Assembly: GCA_002328495.1 (NCBI GenBank) | Contig: DCUJ01000002.1 | Span: 236,039 to 300,038 of the forward strand | Direction: 5' to 3' | Length of the DNA: 64,000 nucleotides | Source: Sulfurospirillum sp. UBA2217 | GTDB taxonomy: Bacteria; Campylobacterota; Campylobacteria; Campylobacterales; Sulfurospirillaceae | Shown: piece after piece, positions 1-7,955 of the stretch | Layout of the letters: each line of letters opens with the position of its first letter | How positions within the stretch are numbered: the stretch's first letter is position 1 | The notes under the pieces: model-generated | Databases searched by the model: none | Seen by the model: only the letters and a program-made list of their open reading frames with translations | Told to the model about the DNA's origin: nothing | Program-made: the position numbers and the translations under genes

Positions 1-235
1 CTGTCACACGCTCAATCGCACTGTTAATTGCCTCCGCCAACGGCATCCCCATTAAGGCTATAAACATTAAAAGCTTATACGAAAGCTCCAATGGAATGAT
101 AAAAATGATAGGCAACAAGCACACAACCAAAATAAGTTCCATGCGAAACGATGTTTCATTGGCAATAATATCTTTAAGCCCGCTGAGTGCATAAGAGGTG
201 TTTTTAAAAAAATGATATTTAGGTTGATTTCTCAC
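1..235 (-). CDS. dgkA: Diacylglycerol kinase DgkA, partial (C-terminus beyond window edge)
   Basis: Reading down from a GTG at 235-233, the frame is open to the window edge and encodes about 78 residues. The stretch NETSFRMEL and the terminal AINSAIERVTD match the conserved core of the small integral-membrane diacylglycerol kinase, which phosphorylates diacylglycerol to phosphatidic acid in the inner membrane. Two hydrophobic helices separate these motifs. The GTG overlaps the TGA stop of the upstream phosphoethanolamine transferase gene (GTGA), so the two are translationally coupled. This makes sense because phosphoethanolamine transfer from phosphatidylethanolamine releases diacylglycerol, which DgkA recycles. 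The end of the gene is not visible. Confidence 0.85.
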   Translation of the reverse strand, partial: MRNQPKYHFFKNTSYALSGLKDIIANETSFRMELILVVCLLPIIFIIPLELSYKLLMFIALMGMPLAEAINSAIERVT

Positions 236-1851
236 GGATTTCCTTTATGGAGTAGATCTTTTTTCTTATCATAAACGGTAGTTTCAATGCGCATAATTCC
301 TAAAAGGGTATGAAATAAATTATCATGAGAATAAGCTTGAGTAGCATTGCGTCGTAAGGCTTGAATTTCGGTACGCGTCTCTAAACCTTTTCCAAACCAC
401 ATCAATGCACCCACATGAGTTTGCTCACTTGGTGCCATAAAATAAGGAATCCCGTGCAAATAAAGCCCTCTCTCACCCAAAGACTCTCCATGGTCTGCCA
501 TATACACCAATGCTGTTTCAAAAATGGCTTCGTTGTCCTTGAGAAAAGCTATAGTCTTTGAGAGAAAATAGTCAGTATACACAATGGCATTATCATAAGC
601 ATTGCCTATCTCTTCAGGTGTACACTGTTCCACTTGATTGGTTTTACATGTAGGGGTAAAGTGTTCAAACTCTTTTGGATAACGTTTGTAATACGCAGGG
701 CCATGATTTCCCATCTGGTGCAGAACAATGAGGATATCGCCTTTTTGGGCATTGATGTATTCTTGCAAGCCTACTAGCATTCCAACGTCCCGACACTCGT
801 CATCACAAAGGGTATTGTTTTTCGGGGAACGAAAATCTTCATACGGAACACGTACAGCAACCCCTTTAGAATCTGAGTTGTTATCGCGCCACAATACACT
901 GACTCCAGCACGGTGGATAATGTCTATAACATTTTCTGTATTTTTGGCTAGTGCATCGCTATAATTTCGACGCTCTAAATGGGAAAACATACACGGCACT
1001 GAAATAGCCGTTGATGTCCCGCACGATGAAACATTGGAGAGATTGATGATGTTCTCTTTTGCAAGCAGGGGATTGGTCTGCCTCTCATAGCCATTGAGTG
1101 AAAAGCGATTGGCACGCGCAGCCTCTCCCACCACCATAATAGTCAGTTTTCGACCTTCATCCGCTCCTTTGACCTGCTTCGCATCACGGCCTAAGGGCTG
1201 AAAAATATTCTTGCGCTTTAAAAAAGTATCGTACACATATTTGCCTGTGGAGAAGAGATAAAATGTCGGATTCGTGTACATGCGAAGCGGCTTATTTTCG
1301 CGAAAAAAAGAGGTGTAATATTGGCTGAAACTAAACAACATCACCACGCCAATAACAAGACTAAAAAAGATGCCTTTAAGTGTATCTAGCAACTCTTTCT
1401 TAAAAGAGCCATACCGTATAGGAGCATAATAGACAGCCAAAGCTGGCAATATTCCCAAGAAAAAAACATACGCCAACAACGGAAGTGTTATTAAATCAAA
1501 CGACTCCGAAACATTGGTCTCAAGCGTATTTTGAATCATGGTATCATCAATAATTACACGATACGTTTGCATAAAATAGTTTGTAAATGAGGAGAGTAAA
1601 AGCAAGAGTATTGCAATAGGTTTGAAGGTATAGCGATTGGTTAAGAGCAGTAAAACAATCACAATGACACAAGCAAGAATAATCGCTAAAGAGGCAAGAA
1701 ATGGAGCATTTTCCCAAGAAGGTGTATACACACTGGCTACTTTTGTAGCAAAGGTAAGATTATCAAACAGGACAAAAAAGAGTGCCAAAACAACACTAAA
1801 ACCTAAGCGCGAAAATACCATGTGCCATACTACCTTTGTAAGAAGATTCAT
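232..1851 (-). CDS. eptA: Lipid A (or flagellar) phosphoethanolamine transferase, EptA family
   Basis: The 539-residue protein has five hydrophobic segments in the first 180 residues and then a periplasmic sulfatase-fold domain. Metal-site motifs are visible: VGEAARANRF (E243), SSCGTSTAIS with the nucleophile Thr at about 279, and YMADHGESLGERGLYLHG near 450. These are the hallmarks of EptA/EptC/Mcr-type enzymes that transfer phosphoethanolamine from phosphatidylethanolamine to lipid A; in C. jejuni the homologue EptC also modifies the flagellar rod protein FlgG. A -10-like box at 1860-1865 lies very close to the first ATG, so the in-frame ATG at 1821 (behind AAAGG) may be the true start. The gene overlaps downstream dgkA. 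The acceptor substrate cannot be read from sequence. Confidence 0.9.
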   Translation of the reverse strand: MNLLTKVVWHMVFSRLGFSVVLALFFVLFDNLTFATKVASVYTPSWENAPFLASLAIILACVIVIVLLLLTNRYTFKPIAILLLLLSSFTNYFMQTYRVIIDDTMIQNTLETNVSESFDLITLPLLAYVFFLGILPALAVYYAPIRYGSFKKELLDTLKGIFFSLVIGVVMLFSFSQYYTSFFRENKPLRMYTNPTFYLFSTGKYVYDTFLKRKNIFQPLGRDAKQVKGADEGRKLTIMVVGEAARANRFSLNGYERQTNPLLAKENIINLSNVSSCGTSTAISVPCMFSHLERRNYSDALAKNTENVIDIIHRAGVSVLWRDNNSDSKGVAVRVPYEDFRSPKNNTLCDDECRDVGMLVGLQEYINAQKGDILIVLHQMGNHGPAYYKRYPKEFEHFTPTCKTNQVEQCTPEEIGNAYDNAIVYTDYFLSKTIAFLKDNEAIFETALVYMADHGESLGERGLYLHGIPYFMAPSEQTHVGALMWFGKGLETRTEIQALRRNATQAYSHDNLFHTLLGIMRIETTVYDKKKDLLHKGNP

Positions 1852-1859
1852 AAAAAAGA

Positions 1860-1865
1860 ATTATA
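1860..1865 (-). promoter_or_regulatory. Putative -10 box upstream of eptA
   Basis: On the minus strand this reads TATAAT. It is only about 9 nt before the annotated first ATG (1851) but about 40 nt before the internal ATG at 1821, which argues either for a leaderless message or for the later start. No clear -35 is seen. Confidence 0.4.
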
Positions 1866-1906
1866 CCCAATTTAACAATCAAGACTCTTTATTAACATTT
1901 TTGAGT

Positions 1907-1912
1907 TATAAT
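1907..1912 (+). promoter_or_regulatory. Putative -10 box for the DsrE-like gene
   Basis: TATAAT lies 33 nt before the ATG at 1945. An AAAGGAG Shine-Dalgarno lies between them. A strong -35 is not apparent, as is common for Campylobacterota sigma-70 promoters. Confidence 0.55.
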
Positions 1913-1944
1913 TTTTCATCTATAAATTTTCAAAGGAGTTTTTT

Positions 1945-2385
1945 ATGAAACATTATTTTGCCAAAGCCTTTATTGTAGCTGCATGCGTAGCCCCAAGCCT
2001 TATGAGTGCTGCTGAACTTAAAGGACTCAATGTTTTAATGACCTCAGCTGATGCTCAAACCCAGATGATGGGAATGGTTTTAGGGGGAAGTGTTCTGAAC
2101 GACCAGAAAAAAGTTCTTAACATTACCTTGTGTGGTCCTGCGGGCAATCTTGCGTTAAAAGAGTTTAAAGCTGCTGATGTTAAACGTCCTGATGGTAGTG
2201 TTGCCAATCCTAAAATGGCACTACAAGGACTTATGAAAGCGGGAGCGGTTGTCAACGTATGCCCTCTGTTCTTACCAAATGCTGGTAAAGATAGTGCTGC
2301 TTTGGTAGAAGGCATTACTGTTGCAAAACCTCCAATGGTTGCCAAAGGGCTAACTGATGGAGATTTTAACAATATCAGTTTTTAA
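1945..2385 (+). CDS. Periplasmic DsrE-family protein
   Basis: 146 residues beginning with a typical signal peptide (residues 1-22, hydrophobic core then SLMSA-A). The mature part contains GLNVLMTSADAQTQMMGMVL, CGPAGNLAL and VCPLFLPNAG. This layout, with a cysteine after each predicted strand, is that of secreted DsrE/DsrF-like proteins. Family members carry or relay sulfane sulfur, but a role for this one is inference only. It has its own promoter and AAAGGAG ribosome binding site and is followed by a strong hairpin, so it is likely monocistronic. Confidence in family membership is moderate to high and in function low. Confidence 0.7.
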   Translation: MKHYFAKAFIVAACVAPSLMSAAELKGLNVLMTSADAQTQMMGMVLGGSVLNDQKKVLNITLCGPAGNLALKEFKAADVKRPDGSVANPKMALQGLMKAGAVVNVCPLFLPNAGKDSAALVEGITVAKPPMVAKGLTDGDFNNISF

Positions 2386-2394
2386 GGCTTACAT

Positions 2395-2420
2395 GTAAGC
2401 TTGGAACACTCCAAGCTTAC
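2395..2420. terminator. Hairpin between convergent genes
   Basis: A perfect 11-bp stem GTAAGCTTGGA / TCCAAGCTTAC with loop ACAC sits between the plus-strand DsrE-like gene and the minus-strand membrane protein gene. It overlaps a copy of the TTACATGTAA palindrome (2389-2398), so two alternative stems are possible. There is only a weak T-run on the plus side. Confidence 0.6.
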
Positions 2421-2467
2421 ACCGAACATTTTTGACAGAAACCCTATGGATATTTAGTACTTTTTAC

Positions 2468-2767
2468 TCACAAACAAATTGTTTTAGCCACATACCACTT
2501 TACAATAGCCATCGTTGAATAGTTCATCTCACGTTGCGCATATGGGATGGAAGCCACTCTCATTTTTGAACTCACCACCCCAGACACTAGGGTTAAAAAA
2601 AGGAAAAAGAGTATGCCAAGCCAAAAAGAGTGGGCATACCCTATCCATATGCCCATAAAAATGGGCATAAAGGCAAGTAATGTATACACACAGACCGCTA
2701 CTGTTTTGCACCAAAATCCTTTTAACTTTGGTACAATCTCAATAACAGGTGGGATGAACTCTTCCAT
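2468..2767 (-). CDS. Small membrane protein of unknown function
   Basis: 99 residues with two hydrophobic segments (about 22-45 and 46-68) joined by a short turn, and a polar C-terminus containing a YAQREMNYS stretch. I do not recognise a family. It starts 3 nt after the yajQ stop, so it is the last gene of the 6749-2468 operon. A membrane topology with both ends in the cytoplasm is likely from the hairpin of helices. No catalytic motif is visible. Confidence 0.6.
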   Translation of the reverse strand: MEEFIPPVIEIVPKLKGFWCKTVAVCVYTLLAFMPIFMGIWIGYAHSFWLGILFFLFLTLVSGVVSSKMRVASIPYAQREMNYSTMAIVKWYVAKTICL

Positions 2768-2770
2768 AGT

Positions 2771-3268
2771 TTATTTCAAGTTAGTAAAATTTACTGGAAA
2801 ATCTAACTCACATTCACGGATTGCTTTAATTGCCTCTTGTAAATCATCAATTGATTTGCCATCAACCCTTACCACATCTCCTCGAATGGAGGCTTGCACT
2901 TTAAGTTTCAAATCTTTAATTTCTTTAACAATTTTTTTAGCATCATCGCTCGAAATTGCATCCACAATACTCACCGTTACTTTTGTTTTAGAACCACCCG
3001 CTACTTCACGCTTGCTCTCTTTAAGTGCTTTTCCTGAAATGCCCCGTTTAATAGCTTCGGAGATAAGTGCTTCCACCATTGCATCCGCTTTTAAATCGGT
3101 TGTAGTGAGAAGTGTAAATGTTTTAGCTTTGTCATTATGCTCAAACTCACACGCAATCCCCTTAAAATCCCAACGATTGGTAATCACTTTCTTAGCCTGT
3201 TCATATGCATCTTTAAGTTTCTGTTTGTCGATTTCCGCACTAATATCAAAACTATGCTCTTTTGCCAT
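2771..3268 (-). CDS. yajQ: YajQ family nucleotide-binding protein
   Basis: 165 residues, the usual YajQ length. It starts AKEHSFDISAEIDKQKLKDA and contains ITNRWDFKG, which are family signatures; the second half repeats the fold (TKVTVSIVDAISSDDAKKIV and later VQASIRGDVVRV). Members of this family have been reported to bind cyclic di-GMP or nucleic acids; which applies here is unknown. The gene lies 9 nt downstream of the dehydrogenase gene, in the same operon and in the same relative position as in C. jejuni. Confidence 0.92.
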   Translation of the reverse strand: MAKEHSFDISAEIDKQKLKDAYEQAKKVITNRWDFKGIACEFEHNDKAKTFTLLTTTDLKADAMVEALISEAIKRGISGKALKESKREVAGGSKTKVTVSIVDAISSDDAKKIVKEIKDLKLKVQASIRGDVVRVDGKSIDDLQEAIKAIRECELDFPVNFTNLK

Positions 3269-3277
3269 CTCGTCTCC

Positions 3278-4210
3278 TTATTGTCCCAAATAGTCTTTAA
3301 TGTTTTCGCCCACCAAATGAATCAACTCTCTTCGTGCTTCCACGCTTGCCCATGCAATGTGTGGACTCATGGCTAGCCTATCGCTATGCTTTACATGTAA
3401 AAGCGGATTTCCTTCTTGCATCGGCTCAATCGCTACAACGTCCAACCCTGCATAAATCTTTTTGGTATCAATCGCCAAAGCCAAGGCATGTTCATCCACA
3501 ATGCCCCCTCGTCCCATATTGAGAATTAACGCACCTTTTTTCATCCATGCCAACTCTTCTGTACCAATGAGCCCTTTGGTTGCCTCATTCAGTGGCGCAT
3601 GAATGGAAACAATGTCACACGTTTTCATCATGACTTCAAGACTCACACGTTCATATTGGGCATCATTATTTGCTCCGCTCGTTGAAAAGTAGACCACCTG
3701 CGCACCAAAGGCAGATGCCACTTTTGCCACTTCTTTCCCGATGGTCCCTAAACCGATGATACCCCATTTTTTGCCTTTGATTTCACAAATAGGACGTGCA
3801 AGATGGGTAAAAATAGAACTTTCAACCCACGCCCCAGACTTAACATACTGGTCATAATACGCTGCTTGTCCAATCAAATAAAGTGCTAAAGTAAAAGTCG
3901 TTTGCGTCACAGATGCCGTTGAATACCCTGCCACATTTTTAACGGTAATCCCTTTTTCTTTAGCATAATTTAAATCCACGTTATTCATACCCGTAGCCGT
4001 AACACAAATAAGTCCTAAATTAGGACATGCATCCATGACCTCTTTATCAATCAGTACCTTGTTGGTAAGCACTATCTTAGCATCTCCAATATGCTCCAAC
4101 CGCTCATGCAAGGCTGTTGTATCAAACGTTTCAAAATGACCAAATTGCTTAAAAAGGGTCAAATCGGCATCATCCCCCAGTGTTTTTGCATCTAACAGTA
4201 CGATTTTCAT
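3278..4210 (-). CDS. D-2-hydroxyacid dehydrogenase, NAD-dependent
   Basis: 310 residues. The NAD-binding motif GIIGLGTIGKEVA is at about 150-162. The catalytic triad of the family is visible: Arg234 in NMGRGGIVDE, Glu262 in DVVAIEPMQEGNP, and His284 in SPHIAWAS. Such enzymes reduce 2-keto acids, or oxidise glycerate or phosphoglycerate-type substrates; overall it resembles the HprA/LdhA-like group. The substrate is not readable from sequence. It is 5 nt from the ATP-grasp gene stop and belongs to the same operon. A TTACATGTAA copy lies at 3391 inside the gene. Confidence 0.88.
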   Translation of the reverse strand: MKIVLLDAKTLGDDADLTLFKQFGHFETFDTTALHERLEHIGDAKIVLTNKVLIDKEVMDACPNLGLICVTATGMNNVDLNYAKEKGITVKNVAGYSTASVTQTTFTLALYLIGQAAYYDQYVKSGAWVESSIFTHLARPICEIKGKKWGIIGLGTIGKEVAKVASAFGAQVVYFSTSGANNDAQYERVSLEVMMKTCDIVSIHAPLNEATKGLIGTEELAWMKKGALILNMGRGGIVDEHALALAIDTKKIYAGLDVVAIEPMQEGNPLLHVKHSDRLAMSPHIAWASVEARRELIHLVGENIKDYLGQ

Positions 4211-4215
4211 TTATT

Positions 4216-5403
4216 TCAATCCTTAATTTTATGTCCTACAAATTTGGAAAAGTTTTCTAAAATCAACCCTCCCTTTCTAAAGCCAAGTCCACATCCCTCA
4301 TAGGCAAAAAAGAGTCCTGCTTGGTAAGAATCGCCATTGCTATCTTTTGGTAGTTCCGTGTACTCTTGGTAAATTGCCTTAAAATTGCCATATTCCCCCT
4401 CTACTTTAGCTAACACAGACATATCGCTATCGTAGATAACCGTATTAGCACCCTCTCGTCCAAATGCCCTCTTTTCAACCTGTTTTTTACCTTTTAATGG
4501 CTCATACGCTGTTTCTAAAAGCAAAGGATAGTTAGGAAAAAGGTCCCAAAGCACTTTCATAAATGCCTTGCTTTGAAACATCAGTGTATAGGCAGGATTC
4601 AAGATAATGGCTTGCTGTTCTTTGATAATCTCATCGAGTATAAGAGCCAAATCACCCTCTTCTATGGCAATACTTTCCCAAGGAATCAGCTTGAACCAAA
4701 ACTCAAAATTTTCATCTCCTTTAAAGATGCCCTCTTTCCCATCAAATCCTACCTCATCCACATAGGCAAAATCAGTATGAAATCCTGCTTCGTTCGCAGC
4801 AATTTGGAGTAAGCGTGTGGTATTTTCATCTTCAAGACTCCCTCGAATCGAAGAAAAAAGAATTTTCCATCCATCGTAATACTTTGCAAAATCAGCCGTA
4901 TCCCCACCAAGGACTACCAAACGTTTAAAATTCTCCTTAAGCGCTTCAAAAACCGTATTAAATTGTTTGGCTTCATCCATGCCATTCGCTTTAAGCATCG
5001 CCCATTGGATAATAGCTGTCTCATAGAGTGATGTGGGCGTATCGGCATTAAACTCCAAAAGCTTAATGGGTTTGCCATCCACGCCACCCGAAAGATCAAA
5101 ACGTCCGTACAGATGCCAATGAACTTCATGCTCCCATGAATTTTTAATCAAATCCACCAGGTTAAACGGGATGTTAATTTCGTGAAAAAGATCATTATCA
5201 ATCACATGCTGCCCCGCCTCAACAAACATCTCATACAAGGTATTGGCAGCTTCATAATACGCCTCAACCTCCTCATTGCTCACGACAACGAGTTCATCTG
5301 CAACATACGAGGTGTTGTCTTTATCGGTATGCCAATAAAAACCAATCGACTCTAAAAATTCTTTGGTTAAAGGTTTAATTTTTTCTACATGTACCATGCT
5401 CAT
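4216..5403 (-). CDS. Glutathionylspermidine-synthase-family ATP-grasp ligase (YgiC-like)
   Basis: 395 residues corresponding to the C-terminal synthetase domain of glutathionylspermidine synthase, without the amidase domain. Key motifs are YGRFDLSGG around Arg101 and LLEFNADTPTSLYE at 115-128, followed later by GREGANTVIYD near residue 325 and a C-terminal GLGFRKGG. The family joins a peptide carboxylate to an amine at the expense of ATP; the physiological substrates of the stand-alone form are not established. It overlaps the upstream lipoprotein gene by 4 nt, an arrangement paralleling ygiB-ygiC of enterobacteria. Confidence 0.85.
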   Translation of the reverse strand: MSMVHVEKIKPLTKEFLESIGFYWHTDKDNTSYVADELVVVSNEEVEAYYEAANTLYEMFVEAGQHVIDNDLFHEINIPFNLVDLIKNSWEHEVHWHLYGRFDLSGGVDGKPIKLLEFNADTPTSLYETAIIQWAMLKANGMDEAKQFNTVFEALKENFKRLVVLGGDTADFAKYYDGWKILFSSIRGSLEDENTTRLLQIAANEAGFHTDFAYVDEVGFDGKEGIFKGDENFEFWFKLIPWESIAIEEGDLALILDEIIKEQQAIILNPAYTLMFQSKAFMKVLWDLFPNYPLLLETAYEPLKGKKQVEKRAFGREGANTVIYDSDMSVLAKVEGEYGNFKAIYQEYTELPKDSNGDSYQAGLFFAYEGCGLGFRKGGLILENFSKFVGHKIKD

Positions 5404-6032
5404 CCCCCTGAACTAACAGGGGCACGTGATGCGCCACTTGTTGTCGATGTTGCAGTGCTTCCACTCCCTGATGACCCAAAAAAGCCTGTACTTTTTGTTC
5501 CCCCACTGGTTGCACTGGTTCCTGCAGGCTTATTAAAACTACTCGTACTTCGGCTATAGGCTTGAGGGCTTTTGTAGGTTGTCGCACGCTGGTTTTGATA
5601 GTTTTGGTTGTTAAATAATTTTCCACCAATCCAACTCCCTATCATCGCCCCTGCAATGCTCGAGAGTAAAATGCCTCCTAATCCCATTTGGCCAGAGCCA
5701 ACACTTGAGTTGGTCAACGCGGAAGTGTTATTATCAATTTTTGCCGCCTCATCTTTCACCAACTTATCAACCTCTTCTTGACTTAAAATACGCTCTGTTC
5801 CATCGACACTGCGTACAATAATACGGGTTGTAGAACTAGGATACTCTTCAGCTATCTTATACTCACCAGGGGCTACTTCATCAACAATCACCAAAGCACC
5901 TTGTGTTTTAGCAGCTTCTTTTAAAACATTTTCTTGGTTATCTTTTTGCTCACACCCCTGCATCGAGGCAATAACCATAACACCTATGCCACCTGCAATC
6001 ATATAATCTGAAATTTTACGTACATACTTCAT
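5400..6032 (-). CDS. UPF0323-type lipoprotein
   Basis: 210 residues. A signal peptide ends in the lipobox ASMQGC (Cys27), so the mature protein should be lipidated. Residues about 28-95 form a compact polar domain, 115-145 is glycine-rich and hydrophobic (GLGGILLSSIAGAMIGSWIGG, resembling a glycine zipper), and the last 60 residues are low-complexity Ser/Thr/Gly. It matches the UPF0323 lipoprotein that I recall as Cj0371 in C. jejuni. ATGA overlap with the downstream ATP-grasp gene implies coupled expression. Confidence 0.85.
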   Translation of the reverse strand: MKYVRKISDYMIAGGIGVMVIASMQGCEQKDNQENVLKEAAKTQGALVIVDEVAPGEYKIAEEYPSSTTRIIVRSVDGTERILSQEEVDKLVKDEAAKIDNNTSALTNSSVGSGQMGLGGILLSSIAGAMIGSWIGGKLFNNQNYQNQRATTYKSPQAYSRSTSSFNKPAGTSATSGGTKSTGFFGSSGSGSTATSTTSGASRAPVSSGG

Positions 6033-6038
6033 GATTTT

Positions 6039-6749
6039 TTAATCTCCTAAAATTTCTTTGAGCTTCTTGCCTTTCTTGATAAAAAGCTTACCATTTTTAT
6101 CTATCACATCATCGGCATGACCCAATTTTTTCTCTAAAGTGTCATTAATATGCTGTTTTTCTTTTTTTGAGAATCCCTTTTCTTTCAGATAACTACGCAA
6201 ATCTCTCCAATCGCGATAACTCTCAAACACATCGGCTTCATGCGCGCCTTCATCCTCCAATAAATCCGCTTCTTCAACGAGTTCTTCACGGTGTAAAACC
6301 GTGGGATCGCTCTCATGTGTTTGCGAACGTATCTCTGTTTTATCGCCCTCTGTTGGTGCGTAAACAATATGTCGATTTGCTAGAGAAAGAATGGTTTTAA
6401 GCTGTTCATCGCGTTCTTTATAAATGGCTTCAATTTTTTCTTTGGATTCAATGAGTAATTTTTCTTTATCAGCAATCAAACGCTCTTTATCGGCCTCTAG
6501 TCGATCGTTTTTTGCTTTCAGCTCATCCAATTGCGTTTTAAGCAGACTTACATAAGCACTCTCAATACCACCATCTGCTTTACGCACTAACGATGAACTC
6601 TCTTTAGTGCTTTGCTTTGTGAGTACGATGTATTTTACCCCATCTTCCACAACGCTTTGCAAAGTTCCCCTTCTCAAACGATTGTAAATTGCTTCTTTGC
6701 TAACACCTAGCAATTTAGCAGCTTCAACAACGGTTAGTTTTTTTTCCAT
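6039..6749 (-). CDS. HTH and coiled-coil protein
   Basis: 236 residues. Residues 1-30 (VVEAAKLLGVSKEAIYNRLR) form an excisionase/MerR-like helix-turn-helix. Residues about 65-120 are a long charged coiled coil with repeated LEADKERL / IADKEKL units. The C-terminal part has a WRDLRSYLKEKGFSKKEK segment and a lysine-rich tail. The protein may bind DNA as a coiled-coil dimer, but no named family is recognised. It is the first gene of the operon that continues with the lipoprotein 6 nt downstream. Confidence 0.7.
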   Translation of the reverse strand: MEKKLTVVEAAKLLGVSKEAIYNRLRRGTLQSVVEDGVKYIVLTKQSTKESSSLVRKADGGIESAYVSLLKTQLDELKAKNDRLEADKERLIADKEKLLIESKEKIEAIYKERDEQLKTILSLANRHIVYAPTEGDKTEIRSQTHESDPTVLHREELVEEADLLEDEGAHEADVFESYRDWRDLRSYLKEKGFSKKEKQHINDTLEKKLGHADDVIDKNGKLFIKKGKKLKEILGD

Positions 6750-6840
6750 AAAACATCCTTTTGCACTAACATGGAAAGCAATTATGGCGTTATGGTATCA
6801 CAGGTTTGATTAGTTTTGTTTGAGGAGTCTATTTTAGAAG

Positions 6841-6873
6841 AAAAAAAAGTCAAGAAGCTAACTTCTTGACTTT
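6841..6873 (-). terminator. Intrinsic terminator of rpsU
   Basis: A perfect 12-bp stem (6846-6857 with 6862-6873, loop of 4) is followed on the minus strand by a run of eight T residues. This is a textbook rho-independent terminator immediately after the rpsU stop. Confidence 0.9.
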
Positions 6874-6880
6874 GCGTGTG

Positions 6881-7093
6881 TTAGAGTCTCGACTCGTAAC
6901 GGCGTAACATATACAATCTCTTAAGCTGTTTTTTACGTGCACTAATTTTATCTTTTTTGCGTTTTTCAGTTGCTGTTTCATGGAAACGTCTTGCACGCAC
7001 TTCAGTAACAACTAGATTACGATCAACTTGCTTTTTGAATTTTCTATACGCTTCGTCAAACGATTCGTTAGGATGTATTTTAATTCCTGGCAT
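6881..7093 (-). CDS. rpsU: 30S ribosomal protein S21
   Basis: 70 residues, basic, beginning PGIKIHPNESFDEAYRKFKK, with the typical S21 features of VRARRFHE and a lysine/arginine-rich second half. S21 helps mRNA binding in the small ribosomal subunit. It is monocistronic: a TACAAT -10 box at 7131-7136 lies upstream and a strong intrinsic terminator downstream. Confidence 0.97.
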   Translation of the reverse strand: MPGIKIHPNESFDEAYRKFKKQVDRNLVVTEVRARRFHETATEKRKKDKISARKKQLKRLYMLRRYESRL

Positions 7094-7130
7094 ACTCTAT
7101 CCACCACCTTTCTGATGAATTTAGGGAGTG

Positions 7131-7136
7131 ATTGTA
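7131..7136 (-). promoter_or_regulatory. Putative -10 box for rpsU
   Basis: Minus-strand TACAAT about 38 nt before the rpsU ATG. T/A-rich DNA lies upstream. Confidence 0.5.
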
Positions 7137-7203
7137 TCTAAAACCTTTTACATATAAGCTTAAAAAAACATTTATCTTTTATTTGACGATAAAAATTCTT
7201 ATA

Positions 7204-7234
7204 TATTGACTTTTTGCGTCAATATCGATATACT
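7204..7234 (+). promoter_or_regulatory. Sigma-70 promoter with inverted-repeat operator for the resolvase-like/ccoG operon
   Basis: TTGACT at 7206-7211 and TATACT at 7229-7234 are separated by exactly 17 nt, a near-canonical promoter that is unusual for this phylum. The inverted repeat TATTGAC-N7-GTCAATA (7204-7210 and 7218-7224) covers the -35 box and spacer, so a protein bound there would block RNA polymerase. Repression by the product of the following gene is an inference. Confidence 0.6.
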
Positions 7235-7268
7235 TTTCCAATCAAAATGATAAAAAGGTGACACTTTT

Positions 7269-7955
7269 ATGAATATTGTACTTTTAAAAAATAGAAGCGA
7301 TGCTCTCAATACAACATTTCAGCAAAAACAGATTTTAAAATATGCACATCACCATACAATCAAAATTGACACAACAGAGATTGAAACTTCTTCTCTTCAT
7401 GCCATTTTGGAAGACCGTAAAGAGTTTAAAGGCTTTTTACGATCTTTGGAGATGAAAGACCATCTTCTTATTTTTGACCTTTCTACCCTCTCTAGTGATG
7501 TTGAAGAGTTAGTTAAAGTGTTTGAGTGTTTATTGACACGATCCATCACGATACATATAGTAGAACAAAATTGTCTTATTAATACGGATATTAAACCCCT
7601 TATTTTACTCGAATTACTCTCCAAGCAACGAGAAATCAATCAGCATTTGGAAAAAGAGAAGATTCAAGGAAGACCTAAAGGAAGAATGTCTAAATCTAAA
7701 TTTGATATGTATCGCCCTCGCGTCATTGAACTGCTTGAACATCGAACATCCGTCAGTGAAATTGCCAAAATTTTAGGCGTGAGTCGTACATCACTTAAAG
7801 ATTACATCAATTCCAGAGGCCTTAAGGACCTTGTCAAAGCAAAAGTTGCTCTTTTAAAAACAGCTAAAAAGCAGCCTCTTCCTCCCAAAAAAGAGCTAAA
7901 AGAGTGCTCGCTTATCGCACAACAACCCAAAGAAGGAACACACCATGGCATGTAA
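7269..7955 (+). CDS. Serine-recombinase-like protein with degenerate catalytic domain, probable regulator
   Basis: 228 residues. Residues 1-115 follow the fold pattern of the serine resolvase/invertase catalytic domain (NRSDALNTTFQQKQILKY, then DHLLIFDLSTLSSDVEELVK), but the LDRLGRD-type stretch that carries two catalytic arginines reads DLSTLSSD here. Residues about 135-190 (GRPKGRMSK, then VSEIAKILGVSRTSLKDYI) match the resolvase helix-turn-helix. It is therefore probably a DNA-binding protein that no longer recombines DNA. It overlaps ccoG by 11 nt and has a palindrome in its own promoter, which suggests autoregulation and control of ccoG. Confidence 0.7.
   Translation: MNIVLLKNRSDALNTTFQQKQILKYAHHHTIKIDTTEIETSSLHAILEDRKEFKGFLRSLEMKDHLLIFDLSTLSSDVEELVKVFECLLTRSITIHIVEQNCLINTDIKPLILLELLSKQREINQHLEKEKIQGRPKGRMSKSKFDMYRPRVIELLEHRTSVSEIAKILGVSRTSLKDYINSRGLKDLVKAKVALLKTAKKQPLPPKKELKECSLIAQQPKEGTHHGM

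Noticed and set aside
2547..3293. 248-residue plus-strand ORF opposite yajQ and the small membrane protein
   Set aside because: Composition is low-complexity Ser/Leu-rich, it is antisense to a clear yajQ, and it has no family resemblance or ribosome binding site.
5375..5629. 84-residue minus-strand ORF inside the lipoprotein gene
   Set aside because: Overlaps the lipoprotein in another frame, with a low-complexity composition and no separate ribosome binding site.
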